NCBI GenBank assembly: GCA_900299255.1
Contig: OMJB01000053.1
Location: 1 to 35,165, forward strand
Source of the DNA: Sphingobacteriales bacterium
Lineage (GTDB): Bacteria; Bacteroidota; Bacteroidia; Chitinophagales; Chitinophagaceae
DNA length: 35,165 nt
Direction: 5' to 3'
Part shown: piece after piece, positions 17,185 through 26,335 of the stretch
Numbering within the stretch: position 1 is the first letter of the stretch
Layout: every line of letters starts with the position of its first letter
The notes under the pieces: model-generated
Databases searched by the model: none
What the model was told of the DNA's origin: nothing
Seen by the model: the letters and a program-made list of their open reading frames with translations, nothing else
Made by a program: the position numbers and the translations under genes

Positions 17185-17192
17185 CAAAGTTA
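17185..17192 (-). promoter_or_regulatory. -7 box TAACTTTG upstream of the M1 peptidase
   Basis: On the minus strand TAACTTTG ends eight bases before ATG 17176, with GAGGA between. It argues against the far start at 17227, which would lie upstream of the promoter. No TTG at the usual -33 distance is seen. Confidence 0.45.
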
Positions 17193-17293
17193 TTGAAATA
17201 CCGCCATGAAACCTGCCTGCACCGCACAAATTAAAACGGGCAAAAGCAACTATTTTAACACCTGCTGCAGACTTTACAGCCACAGTATGTAAT

Positions 17294-17301
17294 TATATTT
17301 G
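17294..17301 (+). promoter_or_regulatory. -7 box TATATTTG for the DUF1573 gene
   Basis: Exact TAnnTTTG, 24 bp before the ATG at 17326, with a TTTA at 17273-17276 near the -33 distance. Confidence 0.5.
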
Positions 17302-17325
17302 CACCGGTAACAGCCCCCCTCACGA

Positions 17326-17853
17326 ATGATGAACACATTACGCTATCTGCTGGCAGCACTTCTTACAATGGCTTTGCAGCCCTGCACTGCTCTGGCACAA
17401 AACGGTGTGCCCGCTCAGAAAACAGAACCCGCAGGTGCTGTTTTTAACTTCATTCATAAAGACCGCATTCACGACTTTGGCACCCTGCTTGTAAACGGCA
17501 GCGACGAGTACAAGTTCGAATTTGTGAATTCGGGCACAGCACCGCTGGTGATAAAGGAAATGCATGGCACCGGTAAAGGGCTGAATATGCCTGCTTTTAA
17601 ATTACTGGTCAGTTATCCGCAGGGTGCCATAGCGCCGGGGCAGAGTGGCACCATCACAGTAATGGTAAAGGCACTGAATGAGCCTGGCAGCTACCGGAGT
17701 GAGGTATACGTAACCTCTAATGCCACCGGGCCCAAATACAGGCTGCTGCTGGTAAGGGGGGATATTGTGAGTGAGCCGGGCAACCCTACTCCCAGAACTG
17801 CCGATACTGCAAACACATCGCAGTTCGTTAATCCTGTTATAGGGGGGCAATAA
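17326..17853 (+). CDS. DUF1573 secreted protein
   Basis: A 175-residue exported protein. The signal peptide covers about 1-25 (ends TALAQ); ATG 17329, one codon later, is an equal candidate for the start. The rest is a single DUF1573 Ig-like domain: HDFGTLLVNGSDEYKFEFVNSGTAPLVIKE, then APGQSGTITVMVKA, GSYRSEVYVTSNAT and YRLLLVRGDI. The usual Cys in the family's central motif is replaced (EMHGTGKG). Related to ASPM/SPD-2/Hydin-type domains. No enzymatic role is evident; the protein probably acts in the periplasm or on the cell surface. Followed after 74 bp by the PDZ gene. Confidence 0.85.
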   Translation: MMNTLRYLLAALLTMALQPCTALAQNGVPAQKTEPAGAVFNFIHKDRIHDFGTLLVNGSDEYKFEFVNSGTAPLVIKEMHGTGKGLNMPAFKLLVSYPQGAIAPGQSGTITVMVKALNEPGSYRSEVYVTSNATGPKYRLLLVRGDIVSEPGNPTPRTADTANTSQFVNPVIGGQ

Positions 17854-17915
17854 TCACCACAGTGCAGCAGATCGTTAATTTTGCTGCATTCATTCTTCAT
17901 TGGCTTTTATAACAT

Positions 17916-17923
17916 TAAATTTG
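17916..17923 (+). promoter_or_regulatory. -7 box TAAATTTG abutting the PDZ gene
   Basis: Exact TAnnTTTG ending four bases before ATG 17928. No TTG at -33 (the closest, 17900-17902, is only 13 bp away). If functional it would give a leaderless transcript. Confidence 0.4.
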
Positions 17924-17927
17924 CCGC

Positions 17928-18689
17928 ATGAAAAAGTTCCTGCTGATTGCCCTTTCCTTTATCATATCCGCCGTGCCGTTGTTCGCCCAAAACACCATTG
18001 GTGGTATTGGCGCACAGTTATTTCAGGACACCTCCGGAGGCCAAACTATGCCACGCATTCTCAGCCTGGTGCCTAATTCGCCGGCATATGATTCGCTGAA
18101 AGCCACCGACTTTCTGATTAAAGTAAACGATATCAGCTGCAAAGACAAAGAACTGAACGATGTGGTGAGTATGATCAGGGGCGTTGCCGGAACCAAAGTA
18201 AAAATCACTGTTGCAGATACCAAGGAGGGCGCACGCCCCAGGGAATACATGCTCACCAGGGTGGGCATACAACTGGCTGCACCGCCCGACCCAGTACCCG
18301 CATTTAATCAGTGGTGCGATGCGCAGGCGAAACAACTCAGAAAACAGGGGCACGAAACAGTAAAAACCTTTACATCAGACTGCGGTAATTATTTCTTCAA
18401 TTACAATGCCGATGCCGGCACTTACCATGTGCGCGTGTACACTATGGAAGAGAAGGGGGCGGGAACGCTCACGCCGGGTTTTACAGCCAATGCAAAAGTG
18501 TACGATGGCGATAAGGAAGCAAACGCTGTGCCGCTCAATGCAGCAGCAACTTCAGAAGCCAACGGCACCTCAATTGCACAACTGGAAGGCGCCATCACTT
18601 TCAGCAGGGAATGTGTGGCTATCATCAGCATAGGCGGCCTCAGCGATGCAAAAACGTGCAGGGCTATGTATATAGCTGTTTACCGTTAG
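17928..18689 (+). CDS. PDZ domain exported protein
   Basis: A 253-residue protein with signal peptide (about 1-20, ends PLFAQ) and one PDZ domain (about 22-112): GGIGAQL, ILSLVPNSPAYDS, LKATDFLIKVNDISC, then VVSMIRGVAGTKVKITV. It has no protease domain. The C-terminal half (115-253) is a beta-rich domain I do not recognise, with three cysteines. It is on the same strand as the DUF1573 gene but has its own promoter-like box. It is convergent with the TPR membrane protein, only 12 bp away. Confidence 0.8.
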   Translation: MKKFLLIALSFIISAVPLFAQNTIGGIGAQLFQDTSGGQTMPRILSLVPNSPAYDSLKATDFLIKVNDISCKDKELNDVVSMIRGVAGTKVKITVADTKEGARPREYMLTRVGIQLAAPPDPVPAFNQWCDAQAKQLRKQGHETVKTFTSDCGNYFFNYNADAGTYHVRVYTMEEKGAGTLTPGFTANAKVYDGDKEANAVPLNAAATSEANGTSIAQLEGAITFSRECVAIISIGGLSDAKTCRAMYIAVYR

Positions 18690-18701
18690 TCACCGGCACC
18701 T

Positions 18702-20732
18702 TTACCTCGCCTTCATAGACTGGTAGTAGTTGTTGTCCACTCCGGTAAAGCCCAGCGACATAGCCTTTTCTATATCTTTCTGTGCCTGAGCTTTGTTGCC
18801 TTTTCTGGCATAGCAAAACGAACGGCCATAGTACACTTCGCCATTGTCAGGACTGAGCTGTAGTGCAGTTTCAAAGTCCTTCAGCGCTTCATCAACTCTG
18901 TTGAGACGGGTAAGCAATCGGCCCCTGTTGAGGTGAGGTGCATACATATCCGGGTTCTGGGCAATTGAAATCCCATACTGCTTCAGTGCCGAATCAGGCT
19001 TGCCTACCATGTCGTAAAAATTACCAAAGTTACTGTGTGCCTCAGGGAAGTAAGGCCTGGAGCTCAGTGCAAGGTTAAAGCAGATAGCAGATGAATCGAA
19101 ATTATGAGAAATGGCATAAATAATTGCCAGGCCCAGGTAGGCATTTGCGTCCTCATCAATAGTCTTGAACCTGATAGCTTTATAATAATTCGCTTTGGCC
19201 TCTGTAAACTTGCCCACACTCCGTTCCAGCTCTCCTATAGAAATGTAGGGATTCGCAAACGTTGGCTGTAATTCTATTGCCCTGTTCAGCAAAAAGAATG
19301 CAGAGTCATAATAAATCTTTTTCTGTGCAGGGTCAACAGCATCATTGAATTTGTTGAAATAATTGAACCCAAGGTTATTCCATGCGTTGGGGGCACGCAC
19401 AGGCTCTTTCTCTATTTCGTCGCGCCATAGGCTGGTTGTATCGTACCATACCTGGCACCGCTGATTGCTCAGATAGCCCAGCACCATGGTGTATGCCAGT
19501 ACCGCTGTCAGCACCATGCGACCCGCCTGGTGGTTGCCATCCGGCTCAAAAAACCCGGAGATAAACCAACCAGCAATAAAGAACAGGCCAAAATAAGCGA
19601 TGTAGGTGTACCTGTCGGCAAGAATAGCGCCACCCACCGGCAGAAACTGCAGCAACAGGATAATATTCGCCAGAAAGAACAATGAACCAAAAATGATTGC
19701 TTTGCTTTTGCGGGCAAATTTCCATAATAGAAAAATCCCTGTAGCTACGCCAAGCGGATACAGATAGTACTGCATGGCCAATGAGTTTCCTTCTTTAAGC
19801 GGGTAAGGGTAGAAGTTGCTTAACCCCACAGGCACCAGGGCTTTCCACAGATAAGTAATCAGGGCATAGCATCCCAGGGCTATCCTTTCGTAAGGTGCAT
19901 AATGCACATCTACCGTAGCCAGCGACCCAAATGCTTTCTGGTCTATTAATGACCTGATACCAAACCCAACTGATATTGCGAAATGAGGTATCTTCTCAGC
20001 AAGCAGCCCGAAATTCAGTTTTCTGCCTTCAAAATAATCAATCAGTAGTAGCGTCAATGGCAGCACAACAGCCACCGGCTTGCCCAGCAGTGAGGACAGG
20101 TACAACACAATTCCAAGGGCGTACCACTTCCATTTTTTCGAGCCCTCGCTTCTGGCAAAATACACCCAAGCAATGCATGCCGCCACATAAAACACACCAT
20201 AAACAACGTCTTTGCGCCCGGCAAGCCATGCCACAGATTCTACATGCATTGGATGTAGCCCGAACAGCAATGCGGCAACCGCTGCAGCAACCGGCCGCTT
20301 GGTGAGCAGTTGTACAAATACATAAACCAATATCGTTGTTAAAATATGCAGCAGCAAACTATCCAGATGATACAACCATGGCTCCAGCCGCACATAGCTG
20401 TATTCTATTGCGTAGCTCAAAATGGTTAACGGGTGATAGTTGCCCATTATGGGTGTAGTAAAAATATTCTTCAGCCCCTCAGCTGACAGGTCTTTGATCA
20501 GCGCATTATCTTTGATGTATCCCGGATCATCCCAGTTGGTAAGCTGGTTATTGAGGCACGCCTGGTAAAAAACCCAGGTTATCAGCCCGATAGCCGCGGG
20601 GAGCAGTACATTAATATATCGTTTAAAAAAGCTGGTATTGTCCGCCTGTGCAGGGCGTGCCGTTCTTACGGGTGGCTGCTGGGCAGCTCTTGTGGCACCT
20701 GAATTTACCTGCGGTTTTGTTTTCTTAGACAT
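18702..20732 (-). CDS. Multipass membrane protein with C-terminal TPRs (TMTC/GT-C-like)
   Basis: A 676-residue protein. After a short basic N-terminus there are about ten hydrophobic segments (residues 40-420) with the hallmarks of the TMTC/PMT-like GT-C family: NWDDPGYI with its acidic pair in the first extracytoplasmic loop, NYHPLTILSYAIEY, YHLDSLLLHIL and FGLHPMHVESVAWLAGRKDV. Residues about 430-670 are tetratricopeptide repeats (for example AYLGLAIIYA, APHLNRGRLLTRLNRVDEALKDFETALQLSPD, AQAQKDIEKAMSLGF). In animals TMTC proteins O-mannosylate cadherins using a lipid-linked sugar; a role as a protein glycosyltransferase here is inference from the shared motifs. Confidence 0.8.
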   Translation of the reverse strand: MSKKTKPQVNSGATRAAQQPPVRTARPAQADNTSFFKRYINVLLPAAIGLITWVFYQACLNNQLTNWDDPGYIKDNALIKDLSAEGLKNIFTTPIMGNYHPLTILSYAIEYSYVRLEPWLYHLDSLLLHILTTILVYVFVQLLTKRPVAAAVAALLFGLHPMHVESVAWLAGRKDVVYGVFYVAACIAWVYFARSEGSKKWKWYALGIVLYLSSLLGKPVAVVLPLTLLLIDYFEGRKLNFGLLAEKIPHFAISVGFGIRSLIDQKAFGSLATVDVHYAPYERIALGCYALITYLWKALVPVGLSNFYPYPLKEGNSLAMQYYLYPLGVATGIFLLWKFARKSKAIIFGSLFFLANIILLLQFLPVGGAILADRYTYIAYFGLFFIAGWFISGFFEPDGNHQAGRMVLTAVLAYTMVLGYLSNQRCQVWYDTTSLWRDEIEKEPVRAPNAWNNLGFNYFNKFNDAVDPAQKKIYYDSAFFLLNRAIELQPTFANPYISIGELERSVGKFTEAKANYYKAIRFKTIDEDANAYLGLAIIYAISHNFDSSAICFNLALSSRPYFPEAHSNFGNFYDMVGKPDSALKQYGISIAQNPDMYAPHLNRGRLLTRLNRVDEALKDFETALQLSPDNGEVYYGRSFCYARKGNKAQAQKDIEKAMSLGFTGVDNNYYQSMKAR

Positions 20733-20767
20733 ACAGCATAAATATACTTTTCTTGTTTGGAGGTAAC

Positions 20768-20796
20768 AAAAAAAGAGCCCTGAAAATTCAGGGCTC
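20768..20796 (-). terminator. Rho-independent terminator after the first Ig-repeat gene
   Basis: GAGCCCTGAA (20775-20784) and TTCAGGGCTC (20787-20796) form a 10-bp perfect stem with two loop bases; on the minus strand seven T residues follow. It ends transcription of the gene at 20819-23419 before the TPR gene. Confidence 0.9.
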
Positions 20797-20818
20797 CGTG
20801 GAATTCATAAATATTCAA

Positions 20819-23419
20819 TTACTGTTTCACAAAATTCCGGGTGCCTATACGGATGCCGTTTTCGTCGTAAATAGTAATCACATGCATACCGGGTGCCAGT
20901 TTGCTGATGTTGACCTCATTGGTTCCTGCAGCAAAACGGGGCAGATCTATTTCTTTCTTGCCTTCAATAGCAGTTAAAACCACTTTCACAGCCGTTGAAG
21001 ATTCAATGTATAATACAGAAGTTGCCGGGTTAGGATAAATCATAATCGGGGTGCCATTAAGATTTTTGATACCCAGCCTTACTACGTCAAAATAATATTT
21101 AGGCGACCTGCCCACACAGCCGTTTTTGTCGGTTACCTCTACAAAGTAGAATTCGGTATTCACCGCTGCAATGGTAGGGGATGTAGCTCCGTGAACTTTA
21201 CCCGCCAGGCTGTCGTACCATTGATAAGTAACATAGCCTGTATCGGTATACAATTCACCGGTAAGGAAGTTATAATTAACCGGAGGTGCGGGCAACGGAT
21301 TTACAGATATTGCCTTTGTCTGCAAGCAACCTGTTGGCAATACATACTTGATTGTACTCACTCCACCAGATAATGCATATATAACGCCACCGGTATCTAT
21401 TGCTACCACAGTAGCTGGCGTGCTTATCCATGCGCCTCCGTATGGGCTGCAATGCAATGTATCGTTTGTGTTGGGGCACAGCACATCTATACCTTTAATA
21501 GGCGCAGGCAGCGGATTAATAGTTACGCGTGTGTAGATAGTGCAGCCGGGCTCAATAGTATAAGTAATATCAACCGTGTCTGCATATACTCCCGTGAACA
21601 CACCGCTAATAGTATCAACAGTTGCCACACCTGCATTGGTGGTATGCCACCTTCCGCCGGTTACTGCATCACTTAGTGCGGCACTGGTGTTCGGACAGGC
21701 AATTTTTGTACCTGTAATCGGTGAAGGATAATCTATTACCGAATACTGAACAGTACTTAAGCATCCTGTAGCTGTGGTATAGCTTATTGTAGTTATCCCT
21801 ACTGTTAAACCATTAATCCTGCCTGAATCAAGGTGCACTGTGGCTATTGCCGGGTACTGGCTCGTCCAAGTACCACCGCCAACAATATTTGTAAGCCAGC
21901 CTTCGCCACCTATACACACACTGTCTCTGCCTGCTATCGGCGCTACCGGATTAACTGTTACGTCTTTATGAGCAGTACATCCGGATGATACCGTATAGTT
22001 AATCTGAACAACGCCCATAGTTATACCGAGTACCTGCCCGGGTGCAGTGCCTATGCGTGCTATCGTAGGATCGCTGCTCGTCCACACGCCTCCGGGTGAA
22101 GTGGCACTGATGAGTATTGAATCGCTCTGGCACACATTTCCGGGCCCTGACAATCCCACCACATTGATCAATGCTGTTCTTTTACAACCGGTAGCAGCAA
22201 GCGTATATGTTATTGTTGAAGCTCCAATCACTATTCCGGTAACCAGGCCGGTTGATGAACCGATTGTTGCAATACCGGGGGCACTGCTTGTCCATACACC
22301 ACCTGCTGGCGTAGATGAAAGCGTAACGGTGCTGCCTGTACAAATGTTGGTGCTGCCTGCTATTGGAGTGGGCGTAGGGTTTACGGTAACACTGAATGTG
22401 CTGCTTGCTCCCGAACACAGGCTATTGGCAACTGTAAGCGTACCTGTGTAAACACCAGCCGCTGCCGCTGCCGGAACAGTAAGAGTAATGGGAGATACAG
22501 GCAATGGCGTGCTGGGAACATTGGTGAAACCCGCCGCCAGTGCAGCAGGGCTGTATGAAATACTGTAGGTAGTAGGTACACTAATGGGAGCGCTGTACGT
22601 TAATGTGGTGGATGTTGCCCCCTGGCAAACAGCCTGAGTGGTACCCAGTGTAACTGCAGGTATCGGATCAACATAAACAGTATCTAAACCTGGAGAAGAA
22701 GTAGTAGTGCCTGATGTTACTGTACAACTATATACACCAGCAGCACCCAGAGTTGCAGGAACTGATATTGTAGCTGTTGTAGCTGTAAACGCACCTGGGC
22801 CGCTCCATGCAAACGTAGGGCTTGGCGCAGATGTAACAGCAGTAAGTGAAATGGTTCCGCCTACACAGTAGTGAGTTGCACCTGTAAATGTTGGCGGAGA
22901 GGCACCGTAACGGAAAGTTACAATCATCGTCTGGCTGGCAGGCGGGCATGGCGCACCAGCAATACCTCCCCAGTTAGAATTACCAATGTGAGGCCGTACA
23001 GAATATCCTGACCCACAAAGGCAGGGCGATTGATTTGACAATTCAACGCCGGTAGGGTCACATCCTGATCCGGTAATACACCCAGTGCCTACGTACCATG
23101 TTTGCGCAGTTGGAGTAGCTGTGGCATCAAACACAGAATAGGCAGTATAGGTGCGCAAAGCCGTTGCAACAGCTGTAGCAATAACCGGGTCATTGCAGGT
23201 AATTCCTACCGGATCCATTGTTCCGCTGATAGTAAAACCAGTATAGGTATATGTACTCAGCAAACTGGACAAAAACGTAGTCCATGCAGTACACTGTGTA
23301 GTAGGAGTAGAACCACCCACAAAAGCCTGATTATATACGACAGTCTGCGCCTGGCTGCCCTGCACAGCTAACAGCAAAACCAACATAAAGAGTTGTAGGG
23401 AATTGTACAATTTTCTCAT
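20819..23419 (-). CDS. T9SS adhesin-like protein with five Big2-like repeats (paralogue A)
   Basis: An 866-residue secreted protein with signal peptide (1-24, ends GSQAQ). Its N-terminal domain (25-170) is Cys-rich and carries NSNWGG and CPPASQTMIVTFRYG; I do not recognise it. Two Ig-like domains follow (near FAWSGPGAFTATTATISVP and the next about 100 residues). Then come five repeats of about 80 residues built as GGxWTSS...IATI...GLVTG...G.tTItYtl.tGC, resembling bacterial Ig-like group 2 domains. A conserved YTDTGYVTYQWYDSL segment precedes the T9SS type A sorting domain (IYPNPATSVLYIES to RNFVKQ). It lines up along its length with the gene at 23580-26183. No enzyme motif; a surface adhesion or matrix role is inferred. 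Confidence 0.85.
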   Translation of the reverse strand: MRKLYNSLQLFMLVLLLAVQGSQAQTVVYNQAFVGGSTPTTQCTAWTTFLSSLLSTYTYTGFTISGTMDPVGITCNDPVIATAVATALRTYTAYSVFDATATPTAQTWYVGTGCITGSGCDPTGVELSNQSPCLCGSGYSVRPHIGNSNWGGIAGAPCPPASQTMIVTFRYGASPPTFTGATHYCVGGTISLTAVTSAPSPTFAWSGPGAFTATTATISVPATLGAAGVYSCTVTSGTTTSSPGLDTVYVDPIPAVTLGTTQAVCQGATSTTLTYSAPISVPTTYSISYSPAALAAGFTNVPSTPLPVSPITLTVPAAAAAGVYTGTLTVANSLCSGASSTFSVTVNPTPTPIAGSTNICTGSTVTLSSTPAGGVWTSSAPGIATIGSSTGLVTGIVIGASTITYTLAATGCKRTALINVVGLSGPGNVCQSDSILISATSPGGVWTSSDPTIARIGTAPGQVLGITMGVVQINYTVSSGCTAHKDVTVNPVAPIAGRDSVCIGGEGWLTNIVGGGTWTSQYPAIATVHLDSGRINGLTVGITTISYTTATGCLSTVQYSVIDYPSPITGTKIACPNTSAALSDAVTGGRWHTTNAGVATVDTISGVFTGVYADTVDITYTIEPGCTIYTRVTINPLPAPIKGIDVLCPNTNDTLHCSPYGGAWISTPATVVAIDTGGVIYALSGGVSTIKYVLPTGCLQTKAISVNPLPAPPVNYNFLTGELYTDTGYVTYQWYDSLAGKVHGATSPTIAAVNTEFYFVEVTDKNGCVGRSPKYYFDVVRLGIKNLNGTPIMIYPNPATSVLYIESSTAVKVVLTAIEGKKEIDLPRFAAGTNEVNISKLAPGMHVITIYDENGIRIGTRNFVKQ

Positions 23420-23450
23420 TTTCCTTATTTTTATTAATAAACCAAAATAA

Positions 23451-23492
23451 AATTACGATATAATTTTCAGAAGAGAAAATTATATCGTAATT
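23451..23492 (-). terminator. 18-bp perfect AT-rich hairpin between paralogues A and B
   Basis: The arms at 23451-23468 and 23475-23492 are perfect reverse complements over 18 bp with a 6-nt loop. On the minus strand the stem is followed by a T-rich stretch (TTATTTT). It lies 88 bp past the stop of the 23580-26183 gene and 32 bp before the start of the 20819-23419 gene, so it probably ends the first transcript; it could also lie in the leader of the second. Confidence 0.65.
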
Positions 23493-23579
23493 ACTGTAAC
23501 TTGATTAACTTATAGTTTATATATCCCTCCCGAAATACATCCTATATTCGGGAAAAATATCAGGCTATTACCTCTATTT

Positions 23580-26183
23580 TTATTCTTTAACCAGCTTCTG
23601 AACCGCAACCCTCGTTCCGGTTTCGTCATACAAAGTAATAGTATATACTCCCGGCGACAGGCTGCTGATGTCTATTTCACTCTTCCCTTTTACCAACCCT
23701 GACTTTAATATAGTTTTTCCTTCTATAGAACTGATAACAGAACGAACCGCACTCGCAGATTCAACGTATAATCTCTCTGTTGCAGGATTAGGGTAAATAT
23801 TGGCCATTGCACCGTTGACATTTTTTATGCCCAGCCGGTTTACATCAAAATAATACTTGGGTGATACCCCCTTACAGCCATTTTTGTCTGTCACCTCCAC
23901 ATAATAATACTCGGTATTCACGGCGGCGATCGACGGAGATGTAGCTCCGGTTACTTTGCCCATCAGGCTGTCATACCACTGATAGTTAACATAACCTGTA
24001 TCTGTGTACAGTTCTCCGGTAAAGTAATTATAATTAACCGGCGGAATCGTAATCGGGCTTACTGAGATTGTTTTTGTAGTAACGCACCCTGTAGGTAATG
24101 TGTAGAAAATTGTACTTACACCTGAACCAACAGCCCACACAGTACCACCGGTGTCGATAGCTGCAATTGTTGCAGGGACACTTGACCAGGCTCCTCCTTT
24201 CGAAATATCGTGCATGGTATCAACCGTATTTGGGCACATCAGATTAGTACCGGTAATTGGAGCCGGAAGCGGATTAATGGTAACACGCGTATAGATAGCA
24301 CAACCTGGCTCAATAATGTAAGTGATATCAGCGGTGTCAGCATAAACACCGGTAAATACACCCGTATTAATATCTACTGTTGTTACAGCAGGATTTGAGG
24401 TATACCACTTGCCGCCCGCTACAGTATTAGTAAGAGTACTACTGGTGCCAGGACAAGCCGTTTTAGTTCCGGTTATTGCTGGTGGGTAATCTATTACAGA
24501 ATATGCCACCGTGCTGAAACAGCCAGTAGGCAATAGATAACTAATTGTAGTGATGCCCGCTACAATTCCCGTAATCCGGCCAGAGTCAGGGTGTATAGTC
24601 GCTACGGCCGGATAGGTGCTCGTCCAGGTACCACCGCCTACAATATTTGTCAGCCATCCGGTACCGCCAACACAAACACTGTCCCTGCCCTCAATAGGCG
24701 CATGCGGATTTACAGATACAGTCCAGGTAGAAACACAACCAGATGGGAGTGAATAACTTATTGGGACTACTCCCATTGCAGTTCCTGTAACCACACCTGT
24801 AGCATCTACAGTGGCTATTGTAACGTCGCCACTGCTCCAGGTACCACCACCTGATGTAGAGGTGAGTGTAATGTTATCTCCTGCACATACATGGTCAGGC
24901 CCGGATATCCCTACAACATTTATTAAAGCTGTAGTAAAACACCCAGTTGTTGTCAATGTATAACGTATTGTAGTAGCACCCACAGTAACCCCGGTTACAA
25001 GGCCGGTTGATGAACCTATTGTTGCTACAGAAGGGGTTGTGCTGGCCCAGAATCCTCCGGGTGTTGCATCTGTTAGTGTTATGGTGCTGCCGGTACATGT
25101 ATTAGCCACACCGGAGATTAGTGCAGGATTCGGATTCACAGTCAGCGTGAACACTGCCCCAGGGCCTGTACACGAACCATTGTTTACAGTTACTGTGCCG
25201 GTATAAACAGCTGCAGGCGCGGCTGCAGGTACACTCAGAACTATTGGTGATACCGGTAAAGTTACTGCTGTAACATTGGTGAAACCTGCACTGAGCGCAG
25301 CTGCGCTATAGGTAACAGAATAATTGGTGGGGCTGCTCGTAGTAGCCGTATAAGGCAGATTTGCTGATGTTGTGCCCTTGCACACTGCCGGATTTGTACC
25401 CAAAGTGATAGTAGGCTGAGGAGTTACAACTATTGTATCAAGTGCAGGCGAAGAAGGCACTCCACCCGATGTTACAACGCAACTGTACACACCTGCTGTA
25501 GCAGGCGAAGCTGTAAAGGTAATAGATGCCGTTGTTGCTGAAAATGCCCCTGGGCCAGACCATGCATAAGTAGGGCTGGGGAATGTGGAGCTTGCTGTTA
25601 AAGTTACAATATCACCTGTGCAGTGATGGGCCGCTCCTGTTATAGTTGGTGGCGGAGGCCCTGACTGCCAAACCTGAATTTCCCTGAAATTAGGATTGAT
25701 TAGCGGTGCAACACAGTTCACGAACTGGAGAATCGTAGTTGTAACAGGAGGAAATGACATTGAATCGGCCTGGCATATAGCAGTGGTGTAAGGAGCAATA
25801 ACAGTCCACCCTGTACCATTCCAGTATTCAACACTGCATGAATTCATCGGCCTGTCGGCATGATAAAAAACAATTTTGCTGAAAGTAACCGGAGCAGACC
25901 AAGTATATGTGATGGTTCCGCCGTTGGCAACCCACCCCCAAGGAGTCGGGCATGTTCCGTATCCGCTGCAGCCCGTAAACCCAACTATAGAGTTATCGTT
26001 GTAATTAAGTGGGCCATATATAGTTACTCCCGAACCAGCTGTCTGGCTGGCTACTGCGGTAAGTGCCACATTGGTTTGAGCCCTCACAGTTCCGGAAAAC
26101 TGAAGAGCCATTAACAAAAATAAAGCGACAGGGAATACCAGCTTAAACGTGCCGTTTTGCTGAACAGTATAGTTTCGAACCAT
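23580..26183 (-). CDS. T9SS adhesin-like protein with discoidin-like N-terminus and five Big2-like repeats (paralogue B)
   Basis: 867 residues. The start at 26183 gives a long N-region before the hydrophobic core (LVFPVALFLLMALQF) ending in VRAQ. Residues about 36-175 look like a galactose-binding/F5-8 type C domain (VALTAVASQ, TYTWSAPVTFSKIVFYHADRP, SVEYWNGTGWTVI, FREIQVW). Two Ig-like domains and five Big2-like repeats follow; from residue 180 onward the protein is collinear with paralogue A. The T9SS type A sorting domain spans from IYPNPATERLYVES to AVQKLVKE. The distinct N-terminal domain suggests a different ligand for the same stalk and anchor. No promoter consensus is visible upstream. 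Confidence 0.86.
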   Translation of the reverse strand: MVRNYTVQQNGTFKLVFPVALFLLMALQFSGTVRAQTNVALTAVASQTAGSGVTIYGPLNYNDNSIVGFTGCSGYGTCPTPWGWVANGGTITYTWSAPVTFSKIVFYHADRPMNSCSVEYWNGTGWTVIAPYTTAICQADSMSFPPVTTTILQFVNCVAPLINPNFREIQVWQSGPPPPTITGAAHHCTGDIVTLTASSTFPSPTYAWSGPGAFSATTASITFTASPATAGVYSCVVTSGGVPSSPALDTIVVTPQPTITLGTNPAVCKGTTSANLPYTATTSSPTNYSVTYSAAALSAGFTNVTAVTLPVSPIVLSVPAAAPAAVYTGTVTVNNGSCTGPGAVFTLTVNPNPALISGVANTCTGSTITLTDATPGGFWASTTPSVATIGSSTGLVTGVTVGATTIRYTLTTTGCFTTALINVVGISGPDHVCAGDNITLTSTSGGGTWSSGDVTIATVDATGVVTGTAMGVVPISYSLPSGCVSTWTVSVNPHAPIEGRDSVCVGGTGWLTNIVGGGTWTSTYPAVATIHPDSGRITGIVAGITTISYLLPTGCFSTVAYSVIDYPPAITGTKTACPGTSSTLTNTVAGGKWYTSNPAVTTVDINTGVFTGVYADTADITYIIEPGCAIYTRVTINPLPAPITGTNLMCPNTVDTMHDISKGGAWSSVPATIAAIDTGGTVWAVGSGVSTIFYTLPTGCVTTKTISVSPITIPPVNYNYFTGELYTDTGYVNYQWYDSLMGKVTGATSPSIAAVNTEYYYVEVTDKNGCKGVSPKYYFDVNRLGIKNVNGAMANIYPNPATERLYVESASAVRSVISSIEGKTILKSGLVKGKSEIDISSLSPGVYTITLYDETGTRVAVQKLVKE

Positions 26184-26335
26184 AGTGTTGAATATTAGTT
26201 TATTATGTAAAAACTTCTGCTTTTAAAATACTTTTTCAATTACCTCTGCCTAGCCCTCCTGCAACAAAAAACTGTTCGCATAATGTTACAATCCGCTACA
26301 ATTCTTCCATTGCACATCAGTCAGCCTCACAAAGC

